From contig OZ020490.1 in the NCBI GenBank assembly GCA_963971405.1, positions 18,253,464 to 18,317,463 of the forward strand: a DNA stretch of 64,000 nt, written 5' to 3'. Positions 32,716 to 45,027 of this stretch are shown here, piece by piece. The position numbers were made by a program, and so were the translations under genes. Source of the stretch: Psococerastis gibbosa. Taxonomy: Eukaryota > Arthropoda > Insecta > Psocodea > Psocidae. The first letter of the stretch is position 1; the number at the start of each line of letters is the position of its first letter. The notes below the pieces were generated by a model. That model ran no database searches. It saw only the letters and a program-made list of their open reading frames with translations, and had not been told where the DNA came from.

Positions 32716-33655
32716 TCTAAAAATTTATATATTCATGTAAAAATTAGATCAGCCATGAGTGAGCACCTATAGGCTATATCCAATGCCGGATTTATAAAAT
32801 TTATAGTTGTGTTGGTCAGTGCTGGTTTTGACTTAAGCTAATGAACAACAAAACATTGAATAAAATGAAAAACTTACAAATTTACTCTCCCAGTCTTTCT
32901 ACTTCAAAATGCCTCGGCTCTGAAAGGATGGCCAGATCGTTTAAGCTTTTTTGGCTGCAAGATGTCCGGCGAGGGTTCCTGTAAAGTCACCCCAGGTGGA
33001 GAGATTTATTTCTGCTTTTAGGCAACTACAATGTTTTATTTTCTTGCCAATTTTGTTATAATTTTTTCAATTTCTTTACTTTTTGAAACTAAATTAAGCC
33101 TATGTTTTACTTGTGGCAAACATTTCAAAATATATTTTTTGTAAGTACGTGTGTAAGTATGTAGTCTATGAGGGGGTCCGTGCACGTGCACAAAAGGCCC
33201 ATAGGTATAAATCCGGCACTGTACATATCTCATAGCATACTGTAACGGTTATTATAGATTAGGTAGGCTATATAGTATACTTTCCATAATTAATACTTAT
33301 GTATAATTAGCAGAAGAGCGTCTGTATACAACACTTATAAACATCCAGATATTTTGACAGTAACAACGATCAGGCACTACGCAAACTTAAGTGCATGTCG
33401 CTATGGGAGTGCTTTTTTCGCACAGGCAATTACTCATTCTCAAGCAAAAGTTAAATTTGAAGGGGAAAGAAAGAAAAAGACCCGAACCCGAAGAGCAAAA
33501 CGTGTCGCTTAACGCATTGAAATGTTTCATTTTCAGCAGAAACCTATCAGAGGAGCAAATTGCCGGAAAATATAAATAATGTATAGGCTTATACTGAAAT
33601 GAACAAAAAAAAAACACTGTGGAAGGACAACCCAATGATGTCCAGGACTGGACTC
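32716..33655. other. No gene recognised
   Basis: A Lys/Glu-rich frame at 33391-33579 has no recognisable domain. AT-rich otherwise. Confidence 0.5.
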
Positions 33656-33661
33656 TCATTA

Positions 33662-33801
33662 GGCGGTTATTCCACCGACATCAATAGTGATAGTGTTGGT
33701 GATATTGACGTGGTAGCAAACATTTATAGACTGTCTTTAATGTCTGCTACCACGTCAATACCACCATTACTATCACTATTGACGTCGGTAGAATAACCGC
33801 A
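33662..33801. mobile_element. Hairpin MITE of the GTGGTAGCAGACATT family
   Basis: Inverted arms (33662-33716 and 33748-33801) starting GGCGGTTATTCCACCGACAT. TTA stands at the left border; the right border is decayed. The inner arm CGTGGTAGCA is shared with 45372-45755 and 49350-49481. Confidence 0.7.
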
Positions 33802-33951
33802 TGACCACTGCTTTAATTGGGGTGTTGAAGTCAGCAACTTGACCTAATGAACACAACAACAAATATTCAAATAGGTACATAGTCCTAACAGTTCATGCCA
33901 AATTTTCAAAAAAATTGCAACCAGCCAGCAAGAAAGAAATAGTCCTATTAT

Positions 33952-34238
33952 CAGTGGCGGACACAGAGGGGAGTCACGGGGTCATGACAAATTTTAAAAA
34001 GGCGGGCGAAATAACAACTTAATTTTTTTTTTTTAAAACTGAAGTATTGAAAGTGTTATTGTAATTCTTCTGTGAATGGTTTCGTTTCGTTCAAAATGTA
34101 CCCACCAGAATTGTTCAGAGTAACTAAATCAGCTACTAAAATCAAATAACGTATTGTGTTTATTATCAGTTTACCCCTGAGGCGAAATTTTGAGGGATGA
34201 ATCCCCCCCCCCCAAATAAAAAGCTGTGAGCGCCACTG
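33952..34238. mobile_element. hAT MITE with exact 8 bp duplication CCTATTAT
   Basis: 287 bp, ends CAGTGGCG/CGCCACTG, flanked by CCTATTAT at 33944-33951 and 34239-34246. It contains a C-run at 34204-34213. Confidence 0.85.
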
Positions 34239-34633
34239 CCTATTATGACTAGCTACCAAAAATTAACTATTGAGGTTTTCCTCTAATCTAAAACCACCAT
34301 AATATGGTACTTTTATTGCTTCCGTTTGCCTACAAACTAATAAATTTCCAGCCCATCATTCTCGATATGCCCCACACTCCCATAACTACAGAATATATAA
34401 CATGTCTTGCGACATTTAGAATGATTTGATGATTACTTTTCAATTAAAATACAATACAAATCAGCATTTAAGCAGGTCTTTTTGGGATTTTAAAAATATC
34501 TCACAAATTTGCTGTCACTCACTGGCTACCGAAAGCCTATAAATACTCTATCCTGACTTTGAGCCGAAAAAAAATTTAGTCACTAATGCAAAGGAGATCG
34601 GAAATATACTGTACCCTGAGTGTAACACAAAAC

Positions 34634-34812
34634 CTAGGGCGGATTTTAGGGGGGGTCAGGGGAACTGGACCCCCCCCCCCCCCAAATTAAATGAACTTAC
34701 ACTAGATAATATGGGTTTACAGTGGGAATAATAATGTTTTTTAATGTTATAATTCAGTGAATCTGCCCGCTGACCTCCCCCCCCCCTAAATTGAAGGCAA
34801 AATCCGCCCTTG
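34634..34812. mobile_element. hAT MITE, same family as 4.5 kb
   Basis: 179 bp, ends CTAGGGCGGATTTTAG/AAAATCCGCCCTTG, flanked by CACAAAAC and CATAAAAC (7 of 8). The interior is clearly related to 4536-4705 and carries long C-runs. Confidence 0.8.
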
Positions 34813-34820
34813 CATAAAAC

Positions 34821-36914
34821 AGATGTCACTTGCTGTACCAATCAATGGTTTAGAATATCTATTAAAAATCCTATAGGCCTACCTACCTATGAGCAGGGAG
34901 GGGGAGTTATTATTTTTCACTTTAATAATTTTTACAGTTTACACTTCATAAGGCAGAAATTTTGAAAACGACGACTGAGTGGAAATTCATTAATTCTTCG
35001 TTTTGCAGCTACAAAAATATTAAAATGTTTAAAAGAACAATTCATGAAGAAATACATAGCTTTCGCATCTAATAAATAAATATATATATATACATATTTC
35101 TATTAAATTATACAATACAAGTAGGTAATCAACAAGTAATTGACAAGAAAGTACAAGTATAAAGTAAAATCTGAAATATTAGTTTTAAAAAAACACATAA
35201 AATGCCTTACATGATTTTAAACATCAGTAGTAATGACTGGGTGAATACACTACGTTTTGAGAAAGCTTGTATTTTTTATTAATTTTCCCTCTGACCTTTT
35301 TGACATTTTTGCCGCTGTAAAACGAAGAATTAATTTCCCCCAAAAATTAAGCATCATTTGCTGACCAAATTTTTTGCAATCTCTACCTTTTAGTACAAAT
35401 AACCATCGTTACTTATTTAGGTGTGTACATTTATTAAAGCTAGTATATCATTAACATATAGCCCAACAAATAAACTAATATGGTCCGGGCATATACCATT
35501 GTGAGCCTACCCTGAAAGCTGGCGACATGGGATTTGTTACATGCAAGTTCTTGACAAATAAACTTTACATAATTGGCTAAATTACAATATTGATCTGCAG
35601 CAGTAGCACCAACGCTATACAATAACTTATCCAGGAATAAGTGTAAATATTCCGAAATGAACCTCAACGAATGTAAATTTACTTACGAGTATACAAACGA
35701 AATAAAAACCTCTTTCGTATATAACTCAATTGAGAAATGACGTCAACTTCCAATGATCAGATTGGTCGGGCACGACTGTTTGGGTGTAAGAGGTATATTA
35801 GAAATTTTTGACAACAGATATCAATTGAAGGGCCTAGAGGCCAATGGGTGCATGCGACACAAATAAACATTTGAGATAATTATTGAGGCTAAAGTTTGTA
35901 GCTGAATTGAAAAATGAATAAGTGCGCCCATTTTCCATGAATCCCAGATCTCGATGATCCTGTTGGTTTCTAGGATAAACAACAGCTGGAGTAATAGCAT
36001 GGTGCACTTAACTCCAAACCGCAAAAAATGTCACTTGCACCCCTTGGCTTCTATTATTGTTGTTCATTGTTCCATATGCTAGACGCTGGCGGATATTTTT
36101 GGAAACCGTTGGGACTTGGACAGTTGATCTGCTTTGGAGCGGGTTAGTTTTAATATCGTACCAAATAACTCCCCGTGTAAGTTATTCATTTATGTCGGTG
36201 CAATACTTGCTGGTCTGTTATTGAGTCGTTAAAGAAAAGCTCTTGACAAGCTAGCTAGTGAGAAATTTTTAGAAGCCCATTCGCTTAAAAAAATATATCT
36301 CATTGCTCTTGTGACCTAATGTAGTTTGACAATATTTACACTTAAAAAGGAATAGCTCCACCCATGCTAAAATATGAATTTCTATGCGTAATAATTTAGC
36401 GATTACAGTTAGGTACATTTTTACAGGTTCAGTAATAAAACATCATATTAACTAATAACGTACGGTAACATTAAAAACAAAGAGCAATACATTTTACAAC
36501 AATTTTCGGGACAATTTATTTATCTTTTTAATTTCACTTTTTTTTTCTAAAAAGAGACAGCCAAGGTTTAATTTTTCTATATCATTTAAATGAGATTAGG
36601 TACAGAACATGGGTAAACTGTTCGTCATAATTGAAATAGACACCCATCCAGTGGGCATGTTCTTCATTTAGTACTTGCTACTGAACCGCATATATAGTAT
36701 TTGGTTTTATGGTACTATTTATTCAAAGCATTGGTAGTCCGTATGAATTTTTAACAAGAGGTAAAGCTAGGTACCTACCTAGGTATACTCTAAAGGTGTC
36801 TTTCTTATAATTTGATTTCTGGAATTTATTAAATGAATAACCGCTACCGTATGTAATTAACATAGATAGGTACTTACTATAAATGAACCGCAGTACACTG
36901 TACTACAATAAATA
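34821..36914. other. No gene recognised
   Basis: Low-complexity AT-rich sequence with short TA repeats (35080-35095). No splice-linked frames seen. Confidence 0.55.
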
Positions 36915-37255
36915 GAGCCAACGGCCATACCAAGTTCAAACAATCAAAACAGAGCCTGTTGAAAACTCCAGCAACACTTTGTAGTGCGCACAGCGTTGGC
37001 AGGGGAACATGGTGGGGCACACTGAGATTACCAGTCAGTCTAAGTGCGAGTCGAGTTCTGGTCACCTCCGAATTAATCGTGAGACTTTACTATGTTTCCA
37101 TAGTGGTTCGGAATCCACTCTCCTTCTCGCTGAGGTTAAGGAGTCTGCCCTTAGGGCGTCTCAAGTTCACAAAAAGGCTCACTCCCCCCTCCCCCCAGGC
37201 TAACAGGGTTGCTTAAAAGCAGGAATGCTGAGAATAGGTGTTTGAAAACAAACAA
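36915..37255 (+). repeat. Dispersed repeat REP-C
   Basis: Contains GCAGGGGAACATGGTGGGGC, GGTTCGGAATCCACTCTC, a GGTTAAGGAGTCTGCCCTTA segment and GCTAACAGGGTTGCTTAAA. The copy at 47045-47400 is inverted and a short right-end copy is at 48265-48345. An AAC-type tail on two copies suggests a non-LTR retroelement or SINE. Confidence 0.65.
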
Positions 37256-38815
37256 TAAATAGCAAACAAAGGTATCTTAATTCATGGAATTTAAACAGCC
37301 AAAGACTTATAGGTCTAAATAAAAAAAAAAGTAGTAGCTTTTACAGATGAAACACATTTTGTAGGCCTACTACTGAACACACGAACTGTGTGCGTTTTAA
37401 GCATGGAAAAGAAAAGTTGGTATCCCAATGCACTGACACTCTCATTTTTGACAAATAAAAAAAATTTATTCTAGCTTTCAAAATGACCAGTAAACAGCTT
37501 GCAACGTAATGTAGGGTAGGACTACAATATTGCAGTATTTTAATTACCTAATAGTTTTCGATAGCATGGAAATAGAGAAACCTTACAACAGCTATCCAAT
37601 AATTTGTTGCGCCTACTATGGGCCCAAATAAAACCATAAAACCTATGGCACCCAGGATTTTATTTGAGGGGGGGGGGGAGCGGGGGTTCTGAAATGTCAT
37701 TGGATATTATATAGCAGTTTTTATTTTTCCTCTCAAAATCCGATTCTACCTAGTGTCGAGCCATTTCATTTCGGGGGGTGGGGGGTTGAACCCCCACGAA
37801 CCCTCCCTGGCTACAGTCTTGTATGGCACTGTAGTTATTAAGCCACACACGACAATTGTCTGTGGCTATAGAAAAGGAAAAGAAGAAAAGAAAAAAACAT
37901 TGTATACAATTGGGATTAACATTGCCAGATAGTCGGGATTCCTCGTCCCGACATTCCATTGGCGTCCCGACATCCCGAAACTGAAAATGTCCCGACATAT
38001 GCCTTCAAAAATCATAGGTGGTCAAAGTTCAAATAAACGCGCGAAAACCGCCAACGAAAAGGAACGACAGCGATGGCCGATATTTTGTAACTTTGTCCAG
38101 TTATTGTAGTTTTTCTAATCTGGCAACACTAATTAATAAATAAATAAAAATTGAGAAATGGGAAATTTTATTTCAAGCGGTAAGTGCTATGAAAATGTAT
38201 CCTACACACCGCGTAGTTTATAGATACGTGCTATTAGGTACCAGTGAACATCTCGATTGGCTATTGTTCCTAGGTTTCCTCGGTCTCATTGCAGCGCCGG
38301 CAGACGGTAGGACCTTGGTCATGTGGGCTCAGAACAGAATTCTCTACTAACGGGAATGTAAAGCAAATAAAATATTTTGCTTTTAAAAAAAACGAGACAG
38401 ACCCTTATTTTTAAACCTTGACATTTCAACAAAATTAGCCTAACAGCTAACCGGGGAAAGCAATTTCTAACTTCTCAAAGTCCAATCTGACTCCAGTTTT
38501 TAAAATATTGTCAGTTAAAGGGGGGGTAAGGAATAGAAAAAAATTAAAATTTATATAATATATACATACAGTATATATATATTTATAAAATATTGTCAGA
38601 TAAGATAAGCAATAAATTAAATTCAAATGGAGACATTTTACAAAATTGTGTTCCACGTTGCGCAATGGCTAAAACAAAATCCCACCCTAATGGGATTGGT
38701 CCATATTAACAAAGTAATCAAAATATATAGGCTAGATGGTCTCAAATCATATGCTATGCTTTTTATTTTTTTAATAAATGAGCTGTAGCTGTAAAACAAT
38801 TATTTGCTCTAAAAT
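37256..38815. other. No gene; decayed MITE-like pieces
   Basis: G- and C-runs at 37670-37680 and 37774-37800 and the GTCCCGACATCCCG repeats near 37940-38000 look like decayed hAT-type material. No coding sequence. Confidence 0.5.
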
Positions 38816-38820
38816 AAATG

Positions 38821-38826
38821 TTTATT
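38821..38826 (-). terminator. Polyadenylation signal of synaptotagmin 7
   Basis: AATAAA on the minus strand, 75 bases beyond the synaptotagmin 7 stop codon. The position is as expected for a 3' UTR polyadenylation signal, although such hexamers occur by chance in AT-rich DNA and longer 3' UTRs are possible. Confidence 0.5.
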
Positions 38827-38901
38827 TTTCTGGAGTCAGAATGGATAATTTACATTACATTTTAAAATAGGTTTTCATTCCAAATGAGTCCATAATACTT
38901 T

Positions 38902-39002
38902 TTACTCGGGCTTCAGACGATGCCACTGAACAATCGTTTGGCGAGGCTTCGTAATCATATCCTGCCAATGCTTTGTTTCTGAAGCTCCGGAACCAGTCTT
39001 TC
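38902..39002 (-). CDS. Syt7: Synaptotagmin 7, last exon (C2B C-terminus and stop)
   Basis: Acceptor gcaattttcag at 39003-39013; the exon completes a Gly codon and encodes KTGSGASETKHWQDMITKPR and then QTIVQWHRLKPE before TAA. The W-H-x-L-x ending is the C-terminal WHxL motif needed for vesicle docking in synaptotagmins. A good AATAAA signal follows 75 bases downstream. The five exons give 243 residues, consistent with the last part of C2A plus complete C2B. Confidence 0.95.
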
Positions 39003-39539
39003 CTGAAAATTGCAAAAGTCAACATAAAAATAAGTAATTTTGCTTTAATAATGATGTTAAGTTAGGATTCATAAAATTCAGTACAATGAAGTACAGTATA
39101 TAACAAATACCAAATTTTAGTTACCAATGACAGACAAAAATTGCTGTTCATCCATGATAAAGAGGATTTGGAACGGTTGTCCACCCCCGAATCACCCCGA
39201 AATCAGTCAGTCATCTACAACTTGAATTGACTAAATCTATAATAATTTGCGTAGTAACTTTAATAAAAATTAAAAAAATGCCAGATTTTGGAGTGCCGAT
39301 TTTCTACGGTCTATATTCCCGTAAAGCGAAAATTACATTAAATTAAATTATGAAATAATTAGTTTTAATTATTGACGCACAAATGAGGGAATATTGACAA
39401 GTGGAATAGCCACATAAATAAATTTGTGTAATAAAATCCCAATATGGGTTTCTTTAATCGAACGTTATTTTGTTTTGAAATTCAAATTGGGCTTAAAAAC
39501 ATGCGAACATAGTGTTCTATTAATTATTATACTAATTTA

Positions 39540-39930
39540 AAGCCTGGGCTATAGCAGATAAAGAACTGAAGAGGCTTCAAGCGTTTGAAATGTGGTGTTA
39601 CAGAAAGAAGCTTTGGATCAGCTCGAGGGATCACGTGACGAATGAAAGAGTGCTGGAGGCTATTGAAGAAGAGAGCCGCTACCTCACATAGAAGAGTGAG
39701 TACCGGCAGGGCATTTATTAAGAAACGAAAATACACGCCACCATTGAGGGCACAGTGGAAGGAACCAATAGAAGAGGGCGGACTAAGGTAGAATTCATGG
39801 ATCAACGGAGGAAGGAAGTAGTTCGAACGTACTAAGAGTTCAAGAGGAAGGCGCAAGACTGAGACAACTGGAGGATATTATGCGGGAAGTTGCTGGCAAC
39901 AACAACAAGAACAACAAGGTTGTGACCTCA
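39540..39930 (+). mobile_element. LINE C-terminal relic
   Basis: The plus-strand frame reads KRLQAFEMWCYRKKLWISSR, then DHVTNERVLEAIEEES, NRRGRTKVEF and AQDWDNW-like pieces. The FEMWCYR...HVTNE...R.GR pattern is common to the C-terminus of endonuclease-reverse transcriptase LINEs. Stops at three or more positions. It lies in the last intron of synaptotagmin 7. Confidence 0.65.
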
Positions 39931-40389
39931 GAAAAAGAATACAAAATGGGCCAATAGGTAGTCAAGATAAATGCTGTCTTGAACAAATTGGTAAATATAG
40001 ACACAAATCTACATTTTCCACCTTCGACTCAGTGGAATGGGTACAGTGTACCATAAATTTCAAAATGGTACCTTGCAGATTATATACGACTTTGAATTCA
40101 ATGATTTCTGGAGGCTTCAGCACGTATATATATTTTGAATTTTGAATTTTTGCTTTCCAATTTATACGTAGTATAAGGAAAGCTTTGTGACGGTCGAAAT
40201 TGGTGGTGTGTCAGACGAACGTCGACAAACCGTAAGGGCGAATTTCCCTTCCATTTAGTGGAAAAATAACCTTACCTTCACTGTAAGAATAAGTGCATTT
40301 TGGGGATTTTTGCGTCTTCGCCTCTGATACTACAAGGCATTACACAGAAGCTCATTGAAGTATCCGTAATTGAACAAAAAAGTCATTAT

Positions 40390-41205
40390 TGCTTTCCAAT
40401 TTATACGTAATATAAGGAAAGCTTTGTGATGGTCGAAATGTTCGATTCCGAGATTTCAACGGATTTACACGTTTTGAGGTCCCAGGAACCCAAAAAAGTG
40501 GTTTTTACGAAATGTCTGTCTGCCTGTCTGTCTGTGCGTCGATTTCCGGGCAAACTACTCTGTCGATTTTGATGAAATTTGGCATGTAGGTTCACAAAAA
40601 TCATACCTCGGGACCATTTTTTTTATTTCGGGCTAACTCAATTTGGGGGGTTTTTATTTTCAAAAAACTTCAAAAAAACGCCTAAAAAAATTATTTCTCA
40701 AAAACGGCTCCATCGATTTCTTTTAAATTCACATATATTGTAGTTGTTGTTAATGTTGATAAAATGCGGGGGTCCCCTTGATTGTTCGCTTCTGGGGGTA
40801 AAAAAATAAAAATGACTAAATTTTAATGAAAAATGACTCAAAAATAATTTTTCTGCGAAACCTTTCTATCGATGATTTCTAACTTCAAGCATGTTTTAGG
40901 TGTTAAATTGAGTAATGAAACCGGATAGTTTGGTTTCCAAAAAACCATTGGGTTTTGTGCAAAAATTTTTTTTTTTTGAAAAAATGAAAGCAAATTCACG
41001 CTCAAATGCATTGCGTGACCTGCCATTATTGCTGTGTGGTAATGTGTAGGCCTGACCTATCTAGAATTTAAGTCACCTTCAGGTGGTGGACGACCCCCCC
41101 CCCCCCCCCCCCGTGATATCCGAAATGTAACCATAGGAAAATTATTTACCATGAAAATAATCATTTTCTCTCTCTACTAATCGATAAATTGGAAAGCATG
41201 TTCGA
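40390..41205 (+). mobile_element. REP-B, second full copy
   Basis: Begins TGCTTTCCAATTTATACG and ends ATAAATTGGAAAGCA; a TCTGTCTGCCTGTCTGTC stretch and the GTAAAAAAATAAAAATGAC segment match the 18.5 kb copy. It includes a run of C's at 41094-41112. It lies in the last intron of synaptotagmin 7. Confidence 0.75.
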
Positions 41206-41549
41206 GTAAACTCGGACCAGTTCTTTGGATTGGAAAAGAAAGCAATGGCTCAAAAGTACTAAAATATCGTCACCCTAAAGTCAGAAGGGCGTATACCATA
41301 AAAAACAACATTTCGAAATTATATAGCGTTTAAAGATGTTATTGCTCATAGCAAGCAGTCAGGTACGCCCTCCAAATCGAAAATTTCAGACTTATATTTC
41401 AGGATTGATTTTTGTTTTTTGCGGCATGTGCAAAGACAGCTCATGAAAAGGTCACTAAATCTGATCATAACTCAATTTCGCCAAAAAATGTTGGTTACGC
41501 CCTTCTGACTTTAAGGTGACGATACATTATTAATAGAAGGACTACTTAC

Positions 41550-41762
41550 CTGCCAGCATTATTCGCCCTATGAGCTCATTCCTTCCAATATTATCAAAAT
41601 CCATTACCATGACATCTAAAGAACATTCCCGAATTTTCTCCCAGGGTACATTGAAACTAAAGGTATCATTAAACACTGGGTTCAGTGTGCATTTGAACAC
41701 AGGCGTTTTTCGTTTTTCTATCCTTTTTTCACCAAACTGTAGCCATACTTTGACATATGGAT
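41550..41762 (-). CDS. Syt7: Synaptotagmin 7, central C2B exon
   Basis: 213 nt exon between acceptor tttctttcag and donor CTGGCAG/gtaagt. It encodes DPYVKVWLQFGEKRIEKRKT, CTLNPVFNDTFSFNVPWEKI and DVMVMDFDNIGRNELIGRIM. It holds the polybasic strand (KRIEKRK) that binds acidic lipids and the second calcium loop. That loop reads D-F-D-N-I-G-R-N-E, so the fifth acidic ligand position is Glu where vertebrate paralogues usually have Asp; this is conservative and does not by itself imply loss of calcium binding. Splice phases (1 in, 1 out) agree with both neighbours. Confidence 0.96.
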
Positions 41763-42184
41763 CTGAAAGAAAAAAACTGATTATATCTGCATTTCGATTA
41801 GTAGCCTATTTAGTTAATTAATCAAAGAACGAACATAGCAAAATAGTTCGTTGTGGAAATTAAATCAGACTGTTATTTGATATAATTAATAAGAATACTT
41901 GGCACGACTGTTTTCACTACTGATTTTACCTACTTACGCGAGTCTATCTTCTCTTGGATTATTACATGCAGGATGCAGAAGGCGATAAGTTTCGTTTCTC
42001 ATCACATGACTAATGTATGTTAGTTTTCATTTCTTTACCGTCAGCAGTAACTCGGCTTCTGTATGCCTCAGAACCTCAGAATTAGTTCATTAGATCATAG
42101 TTGCCCTATTGACACCAAGCGTACCTATTACGAATCTGTACCCATAACGAATTACTCTGAACGTTAATTGTTGAGGTATTTTAC

Positions 42185-42353
42185 CTGATTTTCCATTTAT
42201 GTCCTTGGCCTTTAGATTTCTTGCTTTTAGTAGTGTTAGCGTAAGTATCGAATTACTGGGATGATAGCATAGAGAAGTAAGCAGTTCGCCGCACTTATTT
42301 TTTGCAGGCGGCTTCAGCGCTTTCGAAAACGAAGGCTTCTCTGTGAGATCAAC
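42185..42353 (-). CDS. Syt7: Synaptotagmin 7, C2A-C2B linker and start of C2B
   Basis: 169 nt exon between acceptor ttattgcag and donor AAATCAG/gtaaaa; phase 0 in, 1 out. It encodes VDLTEKPSFSKALKPPAKNK and then CGELLTSLCYHPSNSILTLT and LLKARNLKAKDINGKS: the short interdomain linker, the GELLxSLCY strand that opens C2B, and the first calcium loop of C2B (KD, with the paired SD completed in the next exon). The intron on its upstream side is 6769 bp and contains the nested LINE, piggyBac and SINE insertions described elsewhere. Confidence 0.95.
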
Positions 42354-42399
42354 CTGCAATAATATAGAAGAAAAAAGAATTAGTAGTTTTTTCTTTATT

Positions 42400-42545
42400 T
42401 ATTTATTTTTTATTTTTTTCTTTAAGGCGCGGGACTCTTTCGAGTATTTCCGCCGGTCGGTGTGTGTGTGTGTGTGTGCGGAAGTCATGGGTGTTTTAGA
42501 ATGGTTTTGTCTACAGTCTACAGGTGGGGCATGACTCCGGTCTTG
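42400..42545 (-). mobile_element. Second copy of the 45.3 kb LINE 3' end
   Basis: On the minus strand this matches the 3' UTR of the LINE at 46010-46180: GACCGGAGTCATGCC, then the CA-run (42459-42477 as TG) and GAAAGAGTCCCGCGCC. It lies about 50 bp upstream of a synaptotagmin 7 exon in the intron. Confidence 0.7.
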
Positions 42546-42587
42546 TATATGAATTATTAGTAATGAATCATACATGAATCTCTACAC

Positions 42588-42692
42588 ATCATGCGATCGG
42601 GTGACCTGTCGTTACTCAACACAGGTATTACCTACAGATGCGACTGAAGCGGTTATTCGGATACATTCATTGAATTGTTTGTATGCGAATAA
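42588..42692 (-). repeat. REP-A dispersed repeat (partial)
   Basis: Contains TTACTCAACACAGGTATTAC and ends CATTGAATTGTTTGTATGCG, followed by a run of A. Confidence 0.7.
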
Positions 42693-43192
42693 TATTTAAA
42701 AAAAAAAAAAAAAATCTGAATGATGGCTTAATCTAGCGGGTCTCAAAAGCATGGGGGAGCGAGAAGCATTTGCTACAAGATTGAAACTCCAGAAGAAGAA
42801 GATTGGGTTACATGTAAGCGGGGAGGGGGGGGGGAGCTTACGGTTGAAGTGTGCCGGGGGGAGGGAGCTGGAAATAAACAGTTTGAGAGAACCGCTACAC
42901 TGAACTACGCAGGCCCAGGGTTGCCTGCCTTGAGCCCTACATTGAAAATGTAGCAAGTATGGGGCTCGAACAATCAACCTTCTGGATAAAAGTCAGAGTC
43001 CATTACTACTACTGTCCTGACTAACACTCAGTACACCACACCTTAGGATCTCGAACGTGGCGTTCGGTAAATTGTATAGACCTAGCGTTTTTGGCCTTAT
43101 TTTCTGGGTTATTGCTTTCCAAATTGTACTCTAGTATTAGGAAAGGATTGTGGTGGCCGAAATGTTCGAGTACGAGATTTCAAGGGATTAAC

Positions 43193-43345
43193 ATCGATGG
43201 CAAGGTGGCAGCGGGCTTGTACCTGTGCAAGTCTCTACAAGCCATGCGATAAGAGACGTGTCGTAACTCAACACGGGTACTAACCTACAGGGGCGACTGA
43301 AGAGATCAATCGGAAACATTCATTAAATTGTTTGTATGCGATTAA
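43193..43345 (-). repeat. REP-A dispersed repeat, split by the piggyBac element
   Basis: Inverted-orientation copy ending TTGTTTGTATGCGATTAA; its last bases CCTTTT are found after the piggyBac element at 44395-44400. The insertion into TTAA therefore happened after this copy existed. Confidence 0.75.
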
Positions 43346-44390
43346 CACTGTGCCGGCCGGAGAATCTGACATACGTTAACGGCCGTCAGTGTCCATTGGA
43401 CTCCTATGGGATTTCCTATTGTCTTTTCACAAATATACTCAGTCCTGATAGCTTTTTCCATTCATTTGATTGAATCTGTTAGGTAGGGGGTGGTTTTTTA
43501 ATAAATAGGCAATTTAATTTTTTTTTTTTAATTACAGTTACAGCAAATTACTGAGCTATGCTCTTTACATATAGCCTACTTTTGCCACATTTTTCGCAGC
43601 ATGTTTTCGTGGTTCTCCCTAAGTTATTTAACCACTGGTTCAGAGCACCATATCTCTTCGCAGTCTTTGGATATGTAACAACGAGCTTCGGCAGTTTGGT
43701 GAAAATCTGTGTCCATTGGCTCCACCTCCTCCGAACTTTGGGAAGAACTAGAATGACTAGCATGGGTTGGAGACTCTAGCATATGCTAAGGAGACATTCG
43801 TCTAGGGGACTCCTCACGTAATTCGCTTAATTCTGAACAGTCCGAACTAAAATCGTCTTTTCCGAGAAGTTTGGCGATTTCTGAAGCCTTCAGAGGTCTT
43901 GTTTTGTTGTATTTGCTCATTGCGATAATAAAGTAAGGTATATGGTACGTATATTACAATTTAGTTTGGATAGAAGACAACAGTCAAGTAATGAACTATG
44001 AAGTAAATGAATGACCTGAGCTTTTGCCAATTCGACAAAAAAAATTGGGTCCGCAAGCTAAGTTGAGGTCTATGGCAATAAGAAAGTAAAAGAAATACAA
44101 TTATTTTCATATTGTATAAGATGAAAGACTACCTGTACAAACCAATAGCCCCAAGCTGGCTGCTGATATAGCAATGCATTCTCCCATAAGAGTCCAATGG
44201 ACACGGCGGCCGGCAACGTAGGTCAATATCGTTTCCGGAGAAACCGCTGACTAAATGCAAAATTATTTTTCATGGGTTCAAAATATACACATAGTTAGGA
44301 AAAGTCATGAAAAGCCAACCCGATAAGTGAATGGCAGCTCATGTAACAGAGTTTTGAAAATCAAAACGGTGTCCATTGGCCGGCACAGTG
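43346..44390 (-). mobile_element. piggyBac-type element with transposase N-terminus relic
   Basis: The 1045 bp element is flanked by TTAA on both sides (43342-43345 and 44391-44394) with inverted ends CACTGTGCCGGCC. Minus-strand frames give MSKYNKTRPLKASEIAKLLG from about 43921, an acidic stretch and, after a stop, EEVEPMDTDF and YISKDCEEIW. The Y-x-S-K-(D/N)-G-x-x-W and acidic N-terminus belong to piggyBac transposases. The rest of the transposase is missing, so it cannot act on its own. It is inserted in the terminal TTAACC of a dispersed repeat (REP-A), which continues past 44394. Confidence 0.8.
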
Positions 44391-44399
44391 TTAACCTTT

Positions 44400-45010
44400 T
44401 TTAAAAAGTAAAAGAAAAAAAAAACACGTTGAGGTCCCAGAAACCCGAAAAGTGGTTTTTACATTATGACTGTCCTATGCGTCTGTCGGGTCGTCGATTT
44501 GTGGTTTTGTGGATTTGGGTGACATTTGGCTATTGGCATGCAGATTCACAACAATCATACGTTTTTTATTTCAATTTTGGGGGGTTTACCCTAAAAACTA
44601 AAAAAATTGCCAAAGCTATTTCTTTTACATCCTCATATAGTCTACGATAAAATCTGATTGGTCGCTTGCCTCTTGACAGTTTGGTTCTGGGGGCAAATCA
44701 TTAAAAAAAATCAATTAACATGGCAATTGACCAAAAAATAATTTTCCTGTGGAACTTTTCTCTCCATGCTTTTTAACTTCAGGTTTGTTTTAGGTGTTAA
44801 ATAGAGTAAGAAAACCAAAAAGGTTGCTTTCCCTAGTAAAGTTTTGTTTTTTCATTAAAAAAAATTCATTCAAAAACACAATGCTTGGCATACTCTGTTG
44901 TATCGGTTTATATTGGTCTGCCCATTCTTGACTATGCCATCGTCCTATTTATCAATCCAGTGCTTTTGGATAGGGAAACTCGACGCAACCAAAATTGGCC
45001 CCTAGAACAA
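44400..45010 (+). mobile_element. REP-B, partial copy
   Basis: Shares GAGGTCCCAGAAACCCGAAA, TTTTTACATTATGACTGTC and AATTTTGGGGGGTTTACCC with 40475-40650, and ends near AACTCGACGCAACCAAAATT. It follows the piggyBac element directly. Confidence 0.6.
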
Positions 45011-45027
45011 TAATTAATTACACGAGT

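Noticed and set aside
33391..33579. Lys/Glu-rich 62-residue frame
   Set aside because: No domain, no start context or splice partners; composition alone is not enough.
41570..41821. 83-residue plus-strand frame
   Set aside because: Antisense of the synaptotagmin C2B exon.
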